This document shows positions 9,777 through 18,226 of a DNA stretch of 64,000 nt, piece after piece. The notes below the pieces were generated by a model. The model made no database searches. It worked only from the letters and a program-made list of their open reading frames with translations, and was not told where the DNA came from. Positions within the stretch are counted from its first letter, which is position 1; each line of letters opens with the position of its first letter. This DNA is from Janthinobacterium sp. PC23-8 (GTDB lineage Bacteria > Pseudomonadota > Gammaproteobacteria > Burkholderiales > Burkholderiaceae_D), in contig NZ_NJGY01000001.1 in assembly GCF_002250505.1 (NCBI RefSeq), positions 1,946,507-2,010,506 on the forward strand, in the 5' to 3' direction. The translations under genes were made by a program, and so were the position numbers.

Positions 9777-11419
9777 GCGAAGAAAACCAGCTCTACGACA
9801 AGAAGTCGTTGAAGGTGCTCAAGGGCGGCGATGTGGGCTTGCGCGATTTGGCCGGCGATTGCGTGGCCTTTGCCAATGCCAGCGGCGGCCGTATCGACAT
9901 CGGCATCGAGGACGATGCCAGCGCGCCGGAGCCCGGGCAGCGCGTGAGCGATGCGCAGCTCGGCAAGCTGCAAAAAATGATTCCCAGCCTGACGGTGAAC
10001 GTGTCCATTTCGGTGACCCGGGAAGTCACGGAGAACGGCGGCGAAATCCTGTTGCTGCAAGTTTTTCCATCGCGGCAGAACATCGCCGCCACGTCGGACG
10101 GGCGCTATTTTTTGCGCGTGGCCGACGAGTCGCGCCGTCTGATGCCGGAAGACCTCGGGCGCCTGATGAACGACAAGTCGGCTTTCGTATGGGAAGCCCA
10201 GCCGATGCGGCAAGTGTCAACGCAGCAGATGGATACCGGCAAGGTGCGCGACTTCCTGCGCCTCATTCGCAGCTCCGACCGGGTCAGCGAACGCGTGAAG
10301 CAAAAGTCGGATCGCGAAATGCTGGAGCACTACCTGATGGTGCGCGATGATTGCCTGACCAATCTGGGGGTGCTGTGGCTGGGCTTGCGCAATGACCGCG
10401 CCGTGCTGCGCCATGCGCCGATTGTCCAGTTCATCCGTTACGACGAGCTGGGCAACAAGGTATTCAAACGCACGTGGGATGAATACAGCCTGAACCCGCA
10501 GGAACTGATCGAAGCCATCTGGCGCGACGTGCCGGATTGGCAGGACAGTTATGAATTCCCTGACGGCCTGTTCCGCAAGAACATTCCGCACTTCGACGAA
10601 GTGGTCGTGCGTGAACTGTTGGCCAATGCGCTGGTGCATCGGCCCTATACGCAGGGCGGCGATATTTTCATCTGTTTGTACCCGGACCGGCTGGAAGTGC
10701 ACAACCCGGGCTTGCTGCCGCTGGGTGTGACGGCGGCCAATATCTTGCATACGACGAAAAAACGCAATGACCATCTGGCGCAAGTCTTTTATGACCTGCG
10801 CCTGATGGAGCGCGAGGGGTCGGGTTTTGACAAGATGTATGAAGTGCTGCTGGCGAGTGGTCGGCCCGGTCCGGTGGTGGTGGAAGGCGATGATCGGGTG
10901 ACAGTGACGGTGGAACGCCGGGTGGCGCACCCTGCTGTCATTGACTTGATTGACAAGGCCGACCGCGCCTATCAGTTGCAGGCCCGCGAACGCATCATGC
11001 TGGGCTTGATTGCCCAGCATGAGTCGATGACGGCGACGCAGCTTTGCAAGGCGCTGGCGATCAAGGGCGCCGACTTGCTGAGGCCCTGGCTGGGGCGCCT
11101 GGAGCATTTCGGTATCGTGGTCACCAAAGGCCGGACCAAGGGCACCGCTTACTCGGTCAGCCCGGCCGTGCTGCGCGCACACGACTTCCGTGGCCGCACT
11201 TCGTTGAAAGGCATCGAGCGCCACCGGCTGCGCGAGCTGATCGTCAGTGACTTGCACATTTACGGCGTGGCAAAGCGCGGCGAGATTCATGACCGGATAG
11301 GCAGGGACGTGCCGGAGCGGCAGTTGCGCAGCGAGTTGATGAGCATGGTAGAGGACGGTATGCTGGAGGCGATGGGCGAGCGCGGCGGCCGGCGCTATGG
11401 ATTGACAAAAAAGACGTGA
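9773..11419 (+). CDS. AlbA_2 / HATPase domain protein inside the restriction operon
   Basis: The 548-aa protein has an N-terminal AlbA_2 (Schlafen-like, putative nucleic-acid-binding) domain marked by FANASGGRIDIGIEDD near residue 35. An HATPase_c_4-type segment lies near residue 280 (RELLANALVHRPYTQGGD, then HNPGLLPLGVT), and the C-terminal region looks like winged helices. This architecture is usually annotated as an ATP-binding transcriptional regulator or RecG-like helicase, although no helicase motifs are visible. Its ATG overlaps the hsdS stop, so it is made together with the methylase and specificity subunits. A regulatory or accessory defence role is inferred from context only. Confidence 0.85.
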   Translation: MSEENQLYDKKSLKVLKGGDVGLRDLAGDCVAFANASGGRIDIGIEDDASAPEPGQRVSDAQLGKLQKMIPSLTVNVSISVTREVTENGGEILLLQVFPSRQNIAATSDGRYFLRVADESRRLMPEDLGRLMNDKSAFVWEAQPMRQVSTQQMDTGKVRDFLRLIRSSDRVSERVKQKSDREMLEHYLMVRDDCLTNLGVLWLGLRNDRAVLRHAPIVQFIRYDELGNKVFKRTWDEYSLNPQELIEAIWRDVPDWQDSYEFPDGLFRKNIPHFDEVVVRELLANALVHRPYTQGGDIFICLYPDRLEVHNPGLLPLGVTAANILHTTKKRNDHLAQVFYDLRLMEREGSGFDKMYEVLLASGRPGPVVVEGDDRVTVTVERRVAHPAVIDLIDKADRAYQLQARERIMLGLIAQHESMTATQLCKALAIKGADLLRPWLGRLEHFGIVVTKGRTKGTAYSVSPAVLRAHDFRGRTSLKGIERHRLRELIVSDLHIYGVAKRGEIHDRIGRDVPERQLRSELMSMVEDGMLEAMGERGGRRYGLTKKT

Positions 11420-11621
11420 ATAACCGCTCAAGTGTCAAAGTTTTGTCAATCTGATTGACCAAGGATTTCGTAAGCCATTGTTAATCAAGGATAATTTCAT
11501 GGCGTCGATTGCCCGAATCCGTCAAATTTATCAGTAAAGACTGTCAATGCACGGCATCGATCAGGGATTGTTGTTGCGTTTTTCCTGAATGTGAACTTAC
11601 CTTTCGGAAGTGACCGGAACC
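11420..11621. other. Spacer between the AlbA_2 gene and hsdR
   Basis: About 200 bp that may hold a separate hsdR promoter. A 15-bp dyad GTCAATCTGATTGAC at 11445-11459 lies just after the AlbA_2 stop and could be an operator or a weak hairpin. It has no strong T-run. A 12-codon frame at 11499-11537 follows an AAGGATAATTTC but has no further support. Confidence 0.4.
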
Positions 11622-14600
11622 ATGCTCTACAACGCCGCACAAGCAGTTCCCCTTCATGCGCGCGAAGCGCCGGCCGCCTACGGCGAGATGCTGCTGGTGG
11701 AAGCACCGGCAATCGCGCTGCTGCAAACGCTGGGCTGGGCGCACGCCGACCTGTATCAGGAAAAAATAGGCAAGGCGGGCACGGAAGGGCGCGAAAGCGA
11801 GCATCAGGTGGTGCTGCCGCGCCGCTTGCGCGCTGCGCTTGAGCGGCTGAACCCCGGCTTGCCGGCGGCTGCCTACGAGCAAGCTGTCGAGCAACTGAGC
11901 GCCGACCGCAGCCGCGAGACGCCAGTCAATGCCAATCGCGCCATTTACAACTTGTTGCGCGATGGGGTCAAGGTTGCACTGCCCGATGACGAGGGCACGA
12001 TGAGTATCGAAACGCTCGCCGTCATCGACTGGCGGCAACCGGCGCGCAATGATTTTTTCGTCGCGACCCAGTTCTGGGTCAGGAGCGATATGTACCGGCG
12101 CCGTTGCGACGGCGTGGGCTTCATCAATGGATTGCCGCTGGTATTTCTGGAGTTCAAGGCACTGTCGGTCAATCTGAAGTCGGCGTTCGACGACAATTTG
12201 CGCGACTACCGTGGCCAGAGCATCCCTCAGCTATTCCATTACAACGCACTCATCATGCTGTCCAACGGGCGCGAGACGAAGATCGGCACGCTGACATCGA
12301 TGTGGGAACACTTCGCCGAATGGAAACGTATTTCCAGTGAAGAGGAATCGGCCAGGGTATCGCTGGAAACGGCGCTACGCGGCATCATGGACCATGCGCG
12401 CTTGCTGGATATGGTGGAAAATTTCACCTTGTTTGAAGAAGTGCGTGGCGGCCTCGTCAAAAAAATTGCCAAGAACCATCAGTTTTTGGGAGTAAACAAG
12501 GCCATCGTCGACATCGCCAGTCTGAAGGAAAACCAGGGGAAACTGGGGGTATTCTGGCACACGCAGGGCAGCGGCAAGAGCTTGTCGATGGTGTTCTTCA
12601 CGCAGAAAATCCTGCGTACCTTGCCGGGCGCGTGGACCTTCGTGGTGGTCACTGACCGCGATGAGCTCGATACCCAGATCTACAAGACGTTTGCCTGCAC
12701 TGGCGCGACCGGCGGCGCGAAAGCGCAAGCCGATAGCGCCGCACACTTGAAGGAACTGCTGGCAGGCAACCAGCGCCATGTATTCACACTGATTCAGAAA
12801 TTTCGCAGCGACCCGGATGCATCTTACCCGGTGCTGTCGATGCGCTCCGACATCATCGTGATGACCGATGAAGCTCATCGTAGCGAATACGGTACCTTTG
12901 CCATGAACATGCGCAAGGCATTGCCGAACGCCGCCTTTATCGGCTTTACCGGTACGCCGCTCATTAGCGGCGAAGACGAAAAAACCCGCGCGGTATTTGG
13001 CGACTATGTGTCGGTCTACAATTTCGCCCAGGCTGTCGCGGACGGTGCAACGGTGCCGCTGTATTACGAGAACCGCATTCCCGAACTGCAGCTCACGAAC
13101 GACGACCTGAACAGCGACCTTGAGGGTATTCTGGAAAGTGCGGCCCTCGACGATGAACAGGAAAAACGGTTGGAGCGCGAATTCGGGCGCCAGTATCACC
13201 TGATTACCCGCGACGGGCGCCTTGAGACCATCGCCGCCGATATCGTGCTGCATTTCACCGGGCGCGGCTATCGCGGCAAGGCGATGATGGTGTGCATCGA
13301 TAAAGTGACCGCCGTGCGCATGTACGACAAGGTGCAGGCGCATTGGCAAGCGACAATGACGCAATTGAAGGGCCAACTGGCCCAGGCCAGCGGCGACCAT
13401 GAAAATGCGCTGCGCGAACGCCTTGCCCTGATGGCCTCGACCGACATGGCCGTGGTCGTGTCGCAGAGCCAGAACGAGGTGGACGAGCTGAAAGCAAAGG
13501 GCGTGGATATCGAGCCGCACCGGCGCCTTATGTTGAACGGCAAGCTGGAAGACGATTTCAAAAACCCGGCATCGAACTTGCGCATGGTGTTCGTCTGCGC
13601 CATGTGGATGACCGGCTTCGACGTACCGACTTGCTCGACACTGTATCTGGACAAGCCGATGAAGGCCCACACACTGATGCAAGCCATCGCCCGCGCCAAC
13701 CGTGTGGCAGAGGGCAAGTCCAGCGGCCTGATTGTCGATTACATCGGCATCCTCCAGCGCCTGCAAGACGCTCTGGCAATCTACGCGCGCCCCGGTAAAG
13801 GCGGCACCGGCCCTGCCGACGTACCGGTCGAAGGCAAGGAGCAATTGCTTGCCTTGTTGGTGCAAGCGCTGGCCAGCGCCGAGGACTGGTGTACCGTGCG
13901 GGGCATCGGCCTGCCGGCCATTATCGCGGCGCAGGGCTTCGAGCGCATCGGCCTGATGATGGATGCGGTCGATGCCATTGTCACCACCGACGAGACCAGG
14001 GGACGCTTCCTGCAACTGGCCGGACAAGTGGCCAAGCGTTACAAGACCATCTTGCCGGACGCCAGCGCATCGCGGTACGCCGCAAAATCGATTGCGTTGT
14101 CTTTCCTCGCGCGTCAGGTCAAGGCATTGATGCCGCCGGTCGACATCGGCAACGTGATGAGCGACATCGAGGCATTGCTCGACGATTCGATTGCGACCGA
14201 AGGCTACCGCATTGATGCGATGGGCATGCCGACGGCGCTGATCAACCTGTCAGAAATCGATTTCGAGGCGCTCGACGCCGCTTTTCAAACCAGGAAGCGC
14301 CAACATGTCACTGCCGAGCAATTGAAGGCGGCGCTCGGGAAGAAACTGAAGGATTTGACGGACCAGAACCCGCAGCGCATCAATTTTGTCGAGCGCTTCC
14401 AGAAGCTGATCGATGAGTACAACACCGGCAGCAAAAATATCGACCAGTTTTTTAACGAGCTCAAGCGCTTTGCCCATACCTTAAGTGTCGAAGAGCAGCG
14501 CGGCGTGGCGCTGGGCTTGTCGGAAGAGGAACTGGTCATCTTCGATATTCTGACCCGCCCAGACCCGGTGCTGACCCGCGAACAGGAGCTTGCTGTGCGG

Positions 14601-14825
14601 CGCCTCGCAAAGGATTTGCTAGACAAGCTGAAATCTGAAAAACTGATACTGGACTGGCGTCTGAAGCAGCAAGCGCGCGCCGGCGTACAGAAAACCATAC
14701 GGGACCTTTTTCGCACATTGCCACAGCCCTACACCGTCGATCTGCGCCAGGAAAAGGCCGCTCGTGCTTATGGCTTCGTCTACGATACCTACCCTGGAGG
14801 AGCGAGGCCGGGCATGCATGCGTGA
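11622..14825 (+). CDS. hsdR: Type I restriction-modification system, endonuclease/translocase subunit HsdR
   Basis: HsdR is the ATP-driven DNA translocase and nuclease of the complex. The N-terminal HSDR_N nuclease domain contains a PD-(D/E)xK-like ending, FLEFK, near residue 175. The superfamily 2 motor has Walker A HTQGSGKS near 312, a DEAH box (MTDEAHRSEYG) near 415, TGTP in motif III, and IARANRVAEG in motif VI. The 1067-aa length is typical. GTG 11610 is an alternative start four codons upstream. The last residues (YDTYPGGARPGMHA) differ from the usual end as I recall it, and an intron remnant begins shortly after the stop, so the gene end may have been rebuilt. Confidence 0.95.
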   Translation: MLYNAAQAVPLHAREAPAAYGEMLLVEAPAIALLQTLGWAHADLYQEKIGKAGTEGRESEHQVVLPRRLRAALERLNPGLPAAAYEQAVEQLSADRSRETPVNANRAIYNLLRDGVKVALPDDEGTMSIETLAVIDWRQPARNDFFVATQFWVRSDMYRRRCDGVGFINGLPLVFLEFKALSVNLKSAFDDNLRDYRGQSIPQLFHYNALIMLSNGRETKIGTLTSMWEHFAEWKRISSEEESARVSLETALRGIMDHARLLDMVENFTLFEEVRGGLVKKIAKNHQFLGVNKAIVDIASLKENQGKLGVFWHTQGSGKSLSMVFFTQKILRTLPGAWTFVVVTDRDELDTQIYKTFACTGATGGAKAQADSAAHLKELLAGNQRHVFTLIQKFRSDPDASYPVLSMRSDIIVMTDEAHRSEYGTFAMNMRKALPNAAFIGFTGTPLISGEDEKTRAVFGDYVSVYNFAQAVADGATVPLYYENRIPELQLTNDDLNSDLEGILESAALDDEQEKRLEREFGRQYHLITRDGRLETIAADIVLHFTGRGYRGKAMMVCIDKVTAVRMYDKVQAHWQATMTQLKGQLAQASGDHENALRERLALMASTDMAVVVSQSQNEVDELKAKGVDIEPHRRLMLNGKLEDDFKNPASNLRMVFVCAMWMTGFDVPTCSTLYLDKPMKAHTLMQAIARANRVAEGKSSGLIVDYIGILQRLQDALAIYARPGKGGTGPADVPVEGKEQLLALLVQALASAEDWCTVRGIGLPAIIAAQGFERIGLMMDAVDAIVTTDETRGRFLQLAGQVAKRYKTILPDASASRYAAKSIALSFLARQVKALMPPVDIGNVMSDIEALLDDSIATEGYRIDAMGMPTALINLSEIDFEALDAAFQTRKRQHVTAEQLKAALGKKLKDLTDQNPQRINFVERFQKLIDEYNTGSKNIDQFFNELKRFAHTLSVEEQRGVALGLSEEELVIFDILTRPDPVLTREQELAVRRLAKDLLDKLKSEKLILDWRLKQQARAGVQKTIRDLFRTLPQPYTVDLRQEKAARAYGFVYDTYPGGARPGMHA

Positions 14826-15081
14826 TCGGTGCCTGCCCACGCCACACCGGGCCGTGTGCCAGGTGGTTCCGAGGCCCCTGGAAATGGCGTATTATTGCAC
14901 CCAAATTGCCATATACATGTGCACGCAAACGATTTACACGTTGCGAAGCCGGTTCCTGTACAGGGACCATGCTTGAGCCGTGTGCGCTGAAAGTCGCACG
15001 CACGGCTCCCGGGGAGGAGCGCTGCCAGCAATGGGGTTCTCCTGTCCTGCGCACCATCAACCCGATTCCACAGGCCGCTTA
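14826..15081. other. Right edge of the restriction island with group II intron remnant
   Basis: These 256 bp between hsdR and amgK contain no convincing gene. The second half holds a group II intron domain V and a domain VI-like hairpin, annotated separately. Just before them is a hairpin (14951-14968, GGTTCCTG-TA-CAGGGACC, one G-U pair) that could be a leftover of domain III or IV. No frame here resembles the end of an intron reverse transcriptase. The stretch also serves as the leader of amgK, which has only a weak ribosome-binding site. Confidence 0.55.
14975..15050 (+). mobile_element. Group II intron 3' remnant: domain V and decayed domain VI
   Basis: Bases 14975-15008 form a 34-nt hairpin with the features of group II intron domain V. 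It begins GAGCCG with the catalytic AGC triad, has a GAAA tetraloop at 14989-14992, a two-base AC bulge at 14998-14999, and ends CACGGCTC. Its length and layout match the yeast ai5-gamma domain V as I recall it; the one mismatch is C-U near the loop. After a short linker, 15011-15047 folds as a domain VI-like hairpin (GGGGAGGAG with CTCCTGTCC), but the position expected for the bulged branch-point A (15044) is G. No complete domains I-IV or reverse transcriptase gene lies upstream, so this is a non-functional fragment. Confidence 0.75.
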
Positions 15082-16149
15082 ATGTCATTGTCTTCCCATT
15101 CCCCCAACGCGCCGGCACCCGCCGACGCGCGCCTGACCCTGTTGAAAGCCTGGTTGAGCACGCTGAACCTCGTCGCGCCCGATTCCGCCCGCCCCGCGTC
15201 GAGCGACGCCAGCTTTCGCCGCTACTACCGGCTCGACGTCCTGCCGGGCGCCGCCAACGTGGCAGGCACCACCCTGATCGCCATGGATGCGCCGCCCGAA
15301 CGTGAAAACGTGCCCGCCTTTGTCAAGGTGGCGCACCTGCTGAAAAACGCCGGCGTGTCCGTGCCCGAGATCGTCGCGCAGGACCTGGATAACGGCTTTT
15401 TGCTGCTGTCCGACCTCGGCACCACCACCTACCTCGATGCGCTGAACCACGACAACGCGGCGGTGCTGTACGCCGAAGCGCTGGAGTCCTTGATGAAAAT
15501 CCAGCAGGCCAGCGCGCCGGGCGTGCTGCCTGAATTCGACCGCGCCTTCATTCTGCGCGAAATGAATCTGTTCCCGGAATGGTTTATCGGCAAGCACCTG
15601 GGCGCCACCCTGACCGACGTGCAGGAAACCCAGCTGAACAAAGTGTTCGAGGCGATCACGGCCAATATCCTGTCGCAGCAACAAGTGTTCATGCACCGCG
15701 ACTACCATTCGCGCAACCTGATGCATGTCAACGACGGCTCCCTGCCCAACCCCGGCATCCTCGACTTCCAGGACGCCGTGTTCGGCCCCATCACCTACGA
15801 TATCGCCTCGCTGCTGCGCGACGCCTATATCCAGTGGGATGAGGAACTGGTGCTCGACTGGGTGATCCGCTACTGGCAGCGCGCCAAGCAGCTGGGCCTG
15901 CCTGTCAATCCCGATATCGATGCGTTTTACCGCGACTTCGAATTCACGGCCCTGCAGCGCCACCTGAAAATCCTCGGCCTGTTCACGCGCCTGAACTACC
16001 GCGACGGCAAGCCGCTGTACATGGGCGACCTGCCCACCGTGCTCGACTACGTGCGCAAGACGGCCAACCGCTATACGGAACTCAAACCGCTGGTGCGCCT
16101 GCTCGACGCGCTCGAGAACAAGACCCCGCAGGTAGGCTATACCTTCTGA
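15082..16149 (+). CDS. amgK: N-acetylmuramate/N-acetylglucosamine kinase AmgK
   Basis: AmgK phosphorylates the anomeric carbon of MurNAc (and GlcNAc), the first step of the cell-wall recycling route that bypasses de novo UDP-MurNAc synthesis and gives intrinsic fosfomycin tolerance in Pseudomonas. The 355-aa protein has the aminoglycoside-phosphotransferase fold, with catalytic loop MHRDYHSRNL near residue 204 and the metal-binding DFQD near 227. ATG 15082 matches the family N-terminus; longer frames would run into the intron remnant. murU follows after 30 bp, as in Pseudomonas. Confidence 0.92.
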   Translation: MSLSSHSPNAPAPADARLTLLKAWLSTLNLVAPDSARPASSDASFRRYYRLDVLPGAANVAGTTLIAMDAPPERENVPAFVKVAHLLKNAGVSVPEIVAQDLDNGFLLLSDLGTTTYLDALNHDNAAVLYAEALESLMKIQQASAPGVLPEFDRAFILREMNLFPEWFIGKHLGATLTDVQETQLNKVFEAITANILSQQQVFMHRDYHSRNLMHVNDGSLPNPGILDFQDAVFGPITYDIASLLRDAYIQWDEELVLDWVIRYWQRAKQLGLPVNPDIDAFYRDFEFTALQRHLKILGLFTRLNYRDGKPLYMGDLPTVLDYVRKTANRYTELKPLVRLLDALENKTPQVGYTF

Positions 16150-16179
16150 GCCGAACACCGATACTGAAAAGACCGACCC

Positions 16180-16896
16180 ATGAAAGCCATGATCTTCGCC
16201 GCAGGCCGCGGTGAACGGATGCGTCCGCTCACCGATACCTGCCCCAAACCGCTGCTCAAAGTGCGCGGCCGTCCGCTGATCGTCTGGCACGTGCTGAACC
16301 TGGTGCGCGCCGGCATTACCGAGATCGTCATCAACCATTCCCACCTCGGCCACCTGATCGAAGCAACCCTGGGCGACGGCAGCCAGTACGGCGCGCGCAT
16401 TGCGTATTCACCGGAAACCACCCCGCTGGAGACGGCCGGCGGCATCGCCCAGGCCCGCCATCTGCTGGGCGAGGAGCCGTTCCTGGCCATTTCCGGCGAC
16501 ATCTATTGCCCCTACTTCGACTTCAGCCAGGTACGGGATGTGCTGGCCGACAAGGACGTGCTGGGCACGCCTTATCCACCAGACCAGCGCGATATCGCCT
16601 GGACCTACCTGGTGCCCAATCCCGATTTTCACCCGCACGGCGACTTCGGCCTGACCCTGTATGCGATCAACAATACGGGCGAGCCGAAATGGACGTTTGC
16701 CAATATCGGCGTGTATCGCCCTGAAATGTTCGACGGCATCGCCCCCGGCGAGCACGCGGGGCTGGGCGACCTGCTGCGCAAGTATGCGGACCTGGGCCGC
16801 ATCGGCGGCGAAATCTATCCGGGCGAGTGGACCAATGTCGGCACGCCGGCCCAGCTCGACATGCTGAACGGCGTCAAGGCGGGCACCCCGTCATGA
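16180..16896 (+). CDS. murU: N-acetylmuramate alpha-1-phosphate uridylyltransferase MurU
   Basis: MurU converts MurNAc-alpha-1-phosphate and UTP to UDP-MurNAc, the second step after AmgK. The 238-aa nucleotidyltransferase opens with the pyrophosphorylase signature AAGRGERMRPLTDTCPKPLL. It retains GDIYCPY (metal-binding Asp) near residue 107 and GEWTNVGTPAQL at the end. It lies directly behind amgK and overlaps the pepP start (ATGA). A related sugar-1-phosphate specificity cannot be excluded by eye, but the amgK neighbour makes MurU the best assignment. Confidence 0.92.
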   Translation: MKAMIFAAGRGERMRPLTDTCPKPLLKVRGRPLIVWHVLNLVRAGITEIVINHSHLGHLIEATLGDGSQYGARIAYSPETTPLETAGGIAQARHLLGEEPFLAISGDIYCPYFDFSQVRDVLADKDVLGTPYPPDQRDIAWTYLVPNPDFHPHGDFGLTLYAINNTGEPKWTFANIGVYRPEMFDGIAPGEHAGLGDLLRKYADLGRIGGEIYPGEWTNVGTPAQLDMLNGVKAGTPS

Positions 16897-18218
16897 TGGC
16901 CAATTACGCGGCGCGGCGCGCGGCCGTCATGGCGCACATGCCGCCCGGCAGCGTGGCCATTATCGCCACCGCGCCCGAGGTGGCGCGCAACAGCGATTGC
17001 GACTACCCGTATCGCCACGACAGCGCGTTTTACTATCTGAGCGGTTTTGCCGAACCGGACAGCGCGCTGGCGCTGGTGGCCGCCAGCAGCACCGCGCCGG
17101 CGCGCGCCGTGCTGTTTTGCCGCGCCAGGCATGCCGAGCGCGAAATCTGGGATGGCTTTCGCCACGGCCCGGAAGCGGCGCGCGCCGCCTTCGGCTTCGA
17201 TGCGGCGTTTGCGATCGAGGAACTGGACGTGGAAATGGCGCGCCTGCTGACCGACGCGCCGGCCATCTACTACCCCATGGGCGGCAGCCTCGACGCACAA
17301 GTCAAGCTGTGGCGCCAGACGGTGCGGCAAAAGGCGCGCAGCGGCGTGCTGCCGCCGGCCAGCGCCATCGATATCAGCCCCATGCTCGACGCCATGCGCC
17401 TGCTGAAAGACCCGCAAGAGCAGAACCTGATGCGGCGCGCCGCCGCCATTGCCAGCGCGGCCCATGTGCGCGCCATGCGCGCCACCCGCCCAAGCCTGCA
17501 TGAATACGCAATCGAAGCCGAACTGCTGTACGAGTTTCGCCGCAGCGGCGCGCAGTTCCCGGCCTATTCTTCCATCGTCGCCGGCGGCGCCAACGCCTGC
17601 GTGCTGCACTACTGCGCCAACGACGCGGTACTGAACGACGGCGAACTGCTGCTGGTCGACGCCGGCTGCGAGCTCGATGGCTACGCCTCGGACATCACCC
17701 GCACCTGGCCCGTCAATGGCCGCTTTTCCGCGCCGCAGCGCGACCTGTATGAACTGGTGCTGGCGGCGCAGCAGGCCGCGCTCGACATGGTGCGCCCCGG
17801 CCTGCGGCAAAGCCTGATCCACGAAGCGGCGCTCACCGTGCTGGCGCAGGGCATGCTGGACCTGAAACTGTTGGACCGGCAAACCAGCGGCGGCGTGCAG
17901 GACGTGATCGCCGACAAGGCCTATATGCCCTTCTACATGCACGGCACCAGCCACTGGCTGGGCATGGACGTGCACGACGTGGGCGCCTACCGCGACACGC
18001 AGGCCGAAGGCAAGCCGTGGCGGCTGCTCGAAGCGGGCATGGTGCTGACGGTGGAGCCGGGCATCTATGTGCGCCCTGCCGCCGGCGTGCCGGAGCACTT
18101 CTGGCACACCGGCATCCGCATCGAGGACGACGTGCTGGTCACGCCGCAAGGCCATGAAATCTTCAGCACGGCGCCGAAAAGCGTGGCTGAAATCGAACAA
18201 CTGATGTCACCGGATTGA
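16893..18218 (+). CDS. pepP: Xaa-Pro aminopeptidase P (PepP)
   Basis: PepP removes an N-terminal residue when proline is in the second position. The 441-aa protein has an N-terminal AMP_N domain (residues 1-140) and a C-terminal pita-bread metallopeptidase. The dinuclear metal ligands are visible as DAGCELDGYASDITRTWP (two Asp), HGTSHWLGMDVHDVG (His), VEPGIY (Glu) and IRIEDDV (Glu). The start at 16893 overlaps the murU stop by four bases. pepP next to ubiH is the same linkage as in E. coli. Confidence 0.94.
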   Translation: MMANYAARRAAVMAHMPPGSVAIIATAPEVARNSDCDYPYRHDSAFYYLSGFAEPDSALALVAASSTAPARAVLFCRARHAEREIWDGFRHGPEAARAAFGFDAAFAIEELDVEMARLLTDAPAIYYPMGGSLDAQVKLWRQTVRQKARSGVLPPASAIDISPMLDAMRLLKDPQEQNLMRRAAAIASAAHVRAMRATRPSLHEYAIEAELLYEFRRSGAQFPAYSSIVAGGANACVLHYCANDAVLNDGELLLVDAGCELDGYASDITRTWPVNGRFSAPQRDLYELVLAAQQAALDMVRPGLRQSLIHEAALTVLAQGMLDLKLLDRQTSGGVQDVIADKAYMPFYMHGTSHWLGMDVHDVGAYRDTQAEGKPWRLLEAGMVLTVEPGIYVRPAAGVPEHFWHTGIRIEDDVLVTPQGHEIFSTAPKSVAEIEQLMSPD

Positions 18219-18226
18219 ACCGCCGC

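Noticed and set aside
11499-11537. Twelve-codon frame with an AAGGAT-like ribosome-binding site before hsdR
   Set aside because: Too short to support without conservation; possible leader peptide but nothing else points to it.
12375-14027. Long minus-strand frame opposite hsdR
   Set aside because: Overlaps the helicase domain of hsdR on the other strand; no domain or ribosome-binding site.
14822-15082. Short frame through the intron remnant
   Set aside because: It reads through the domain V hairpin and has no maturase similarity; the RNA explanation is better.
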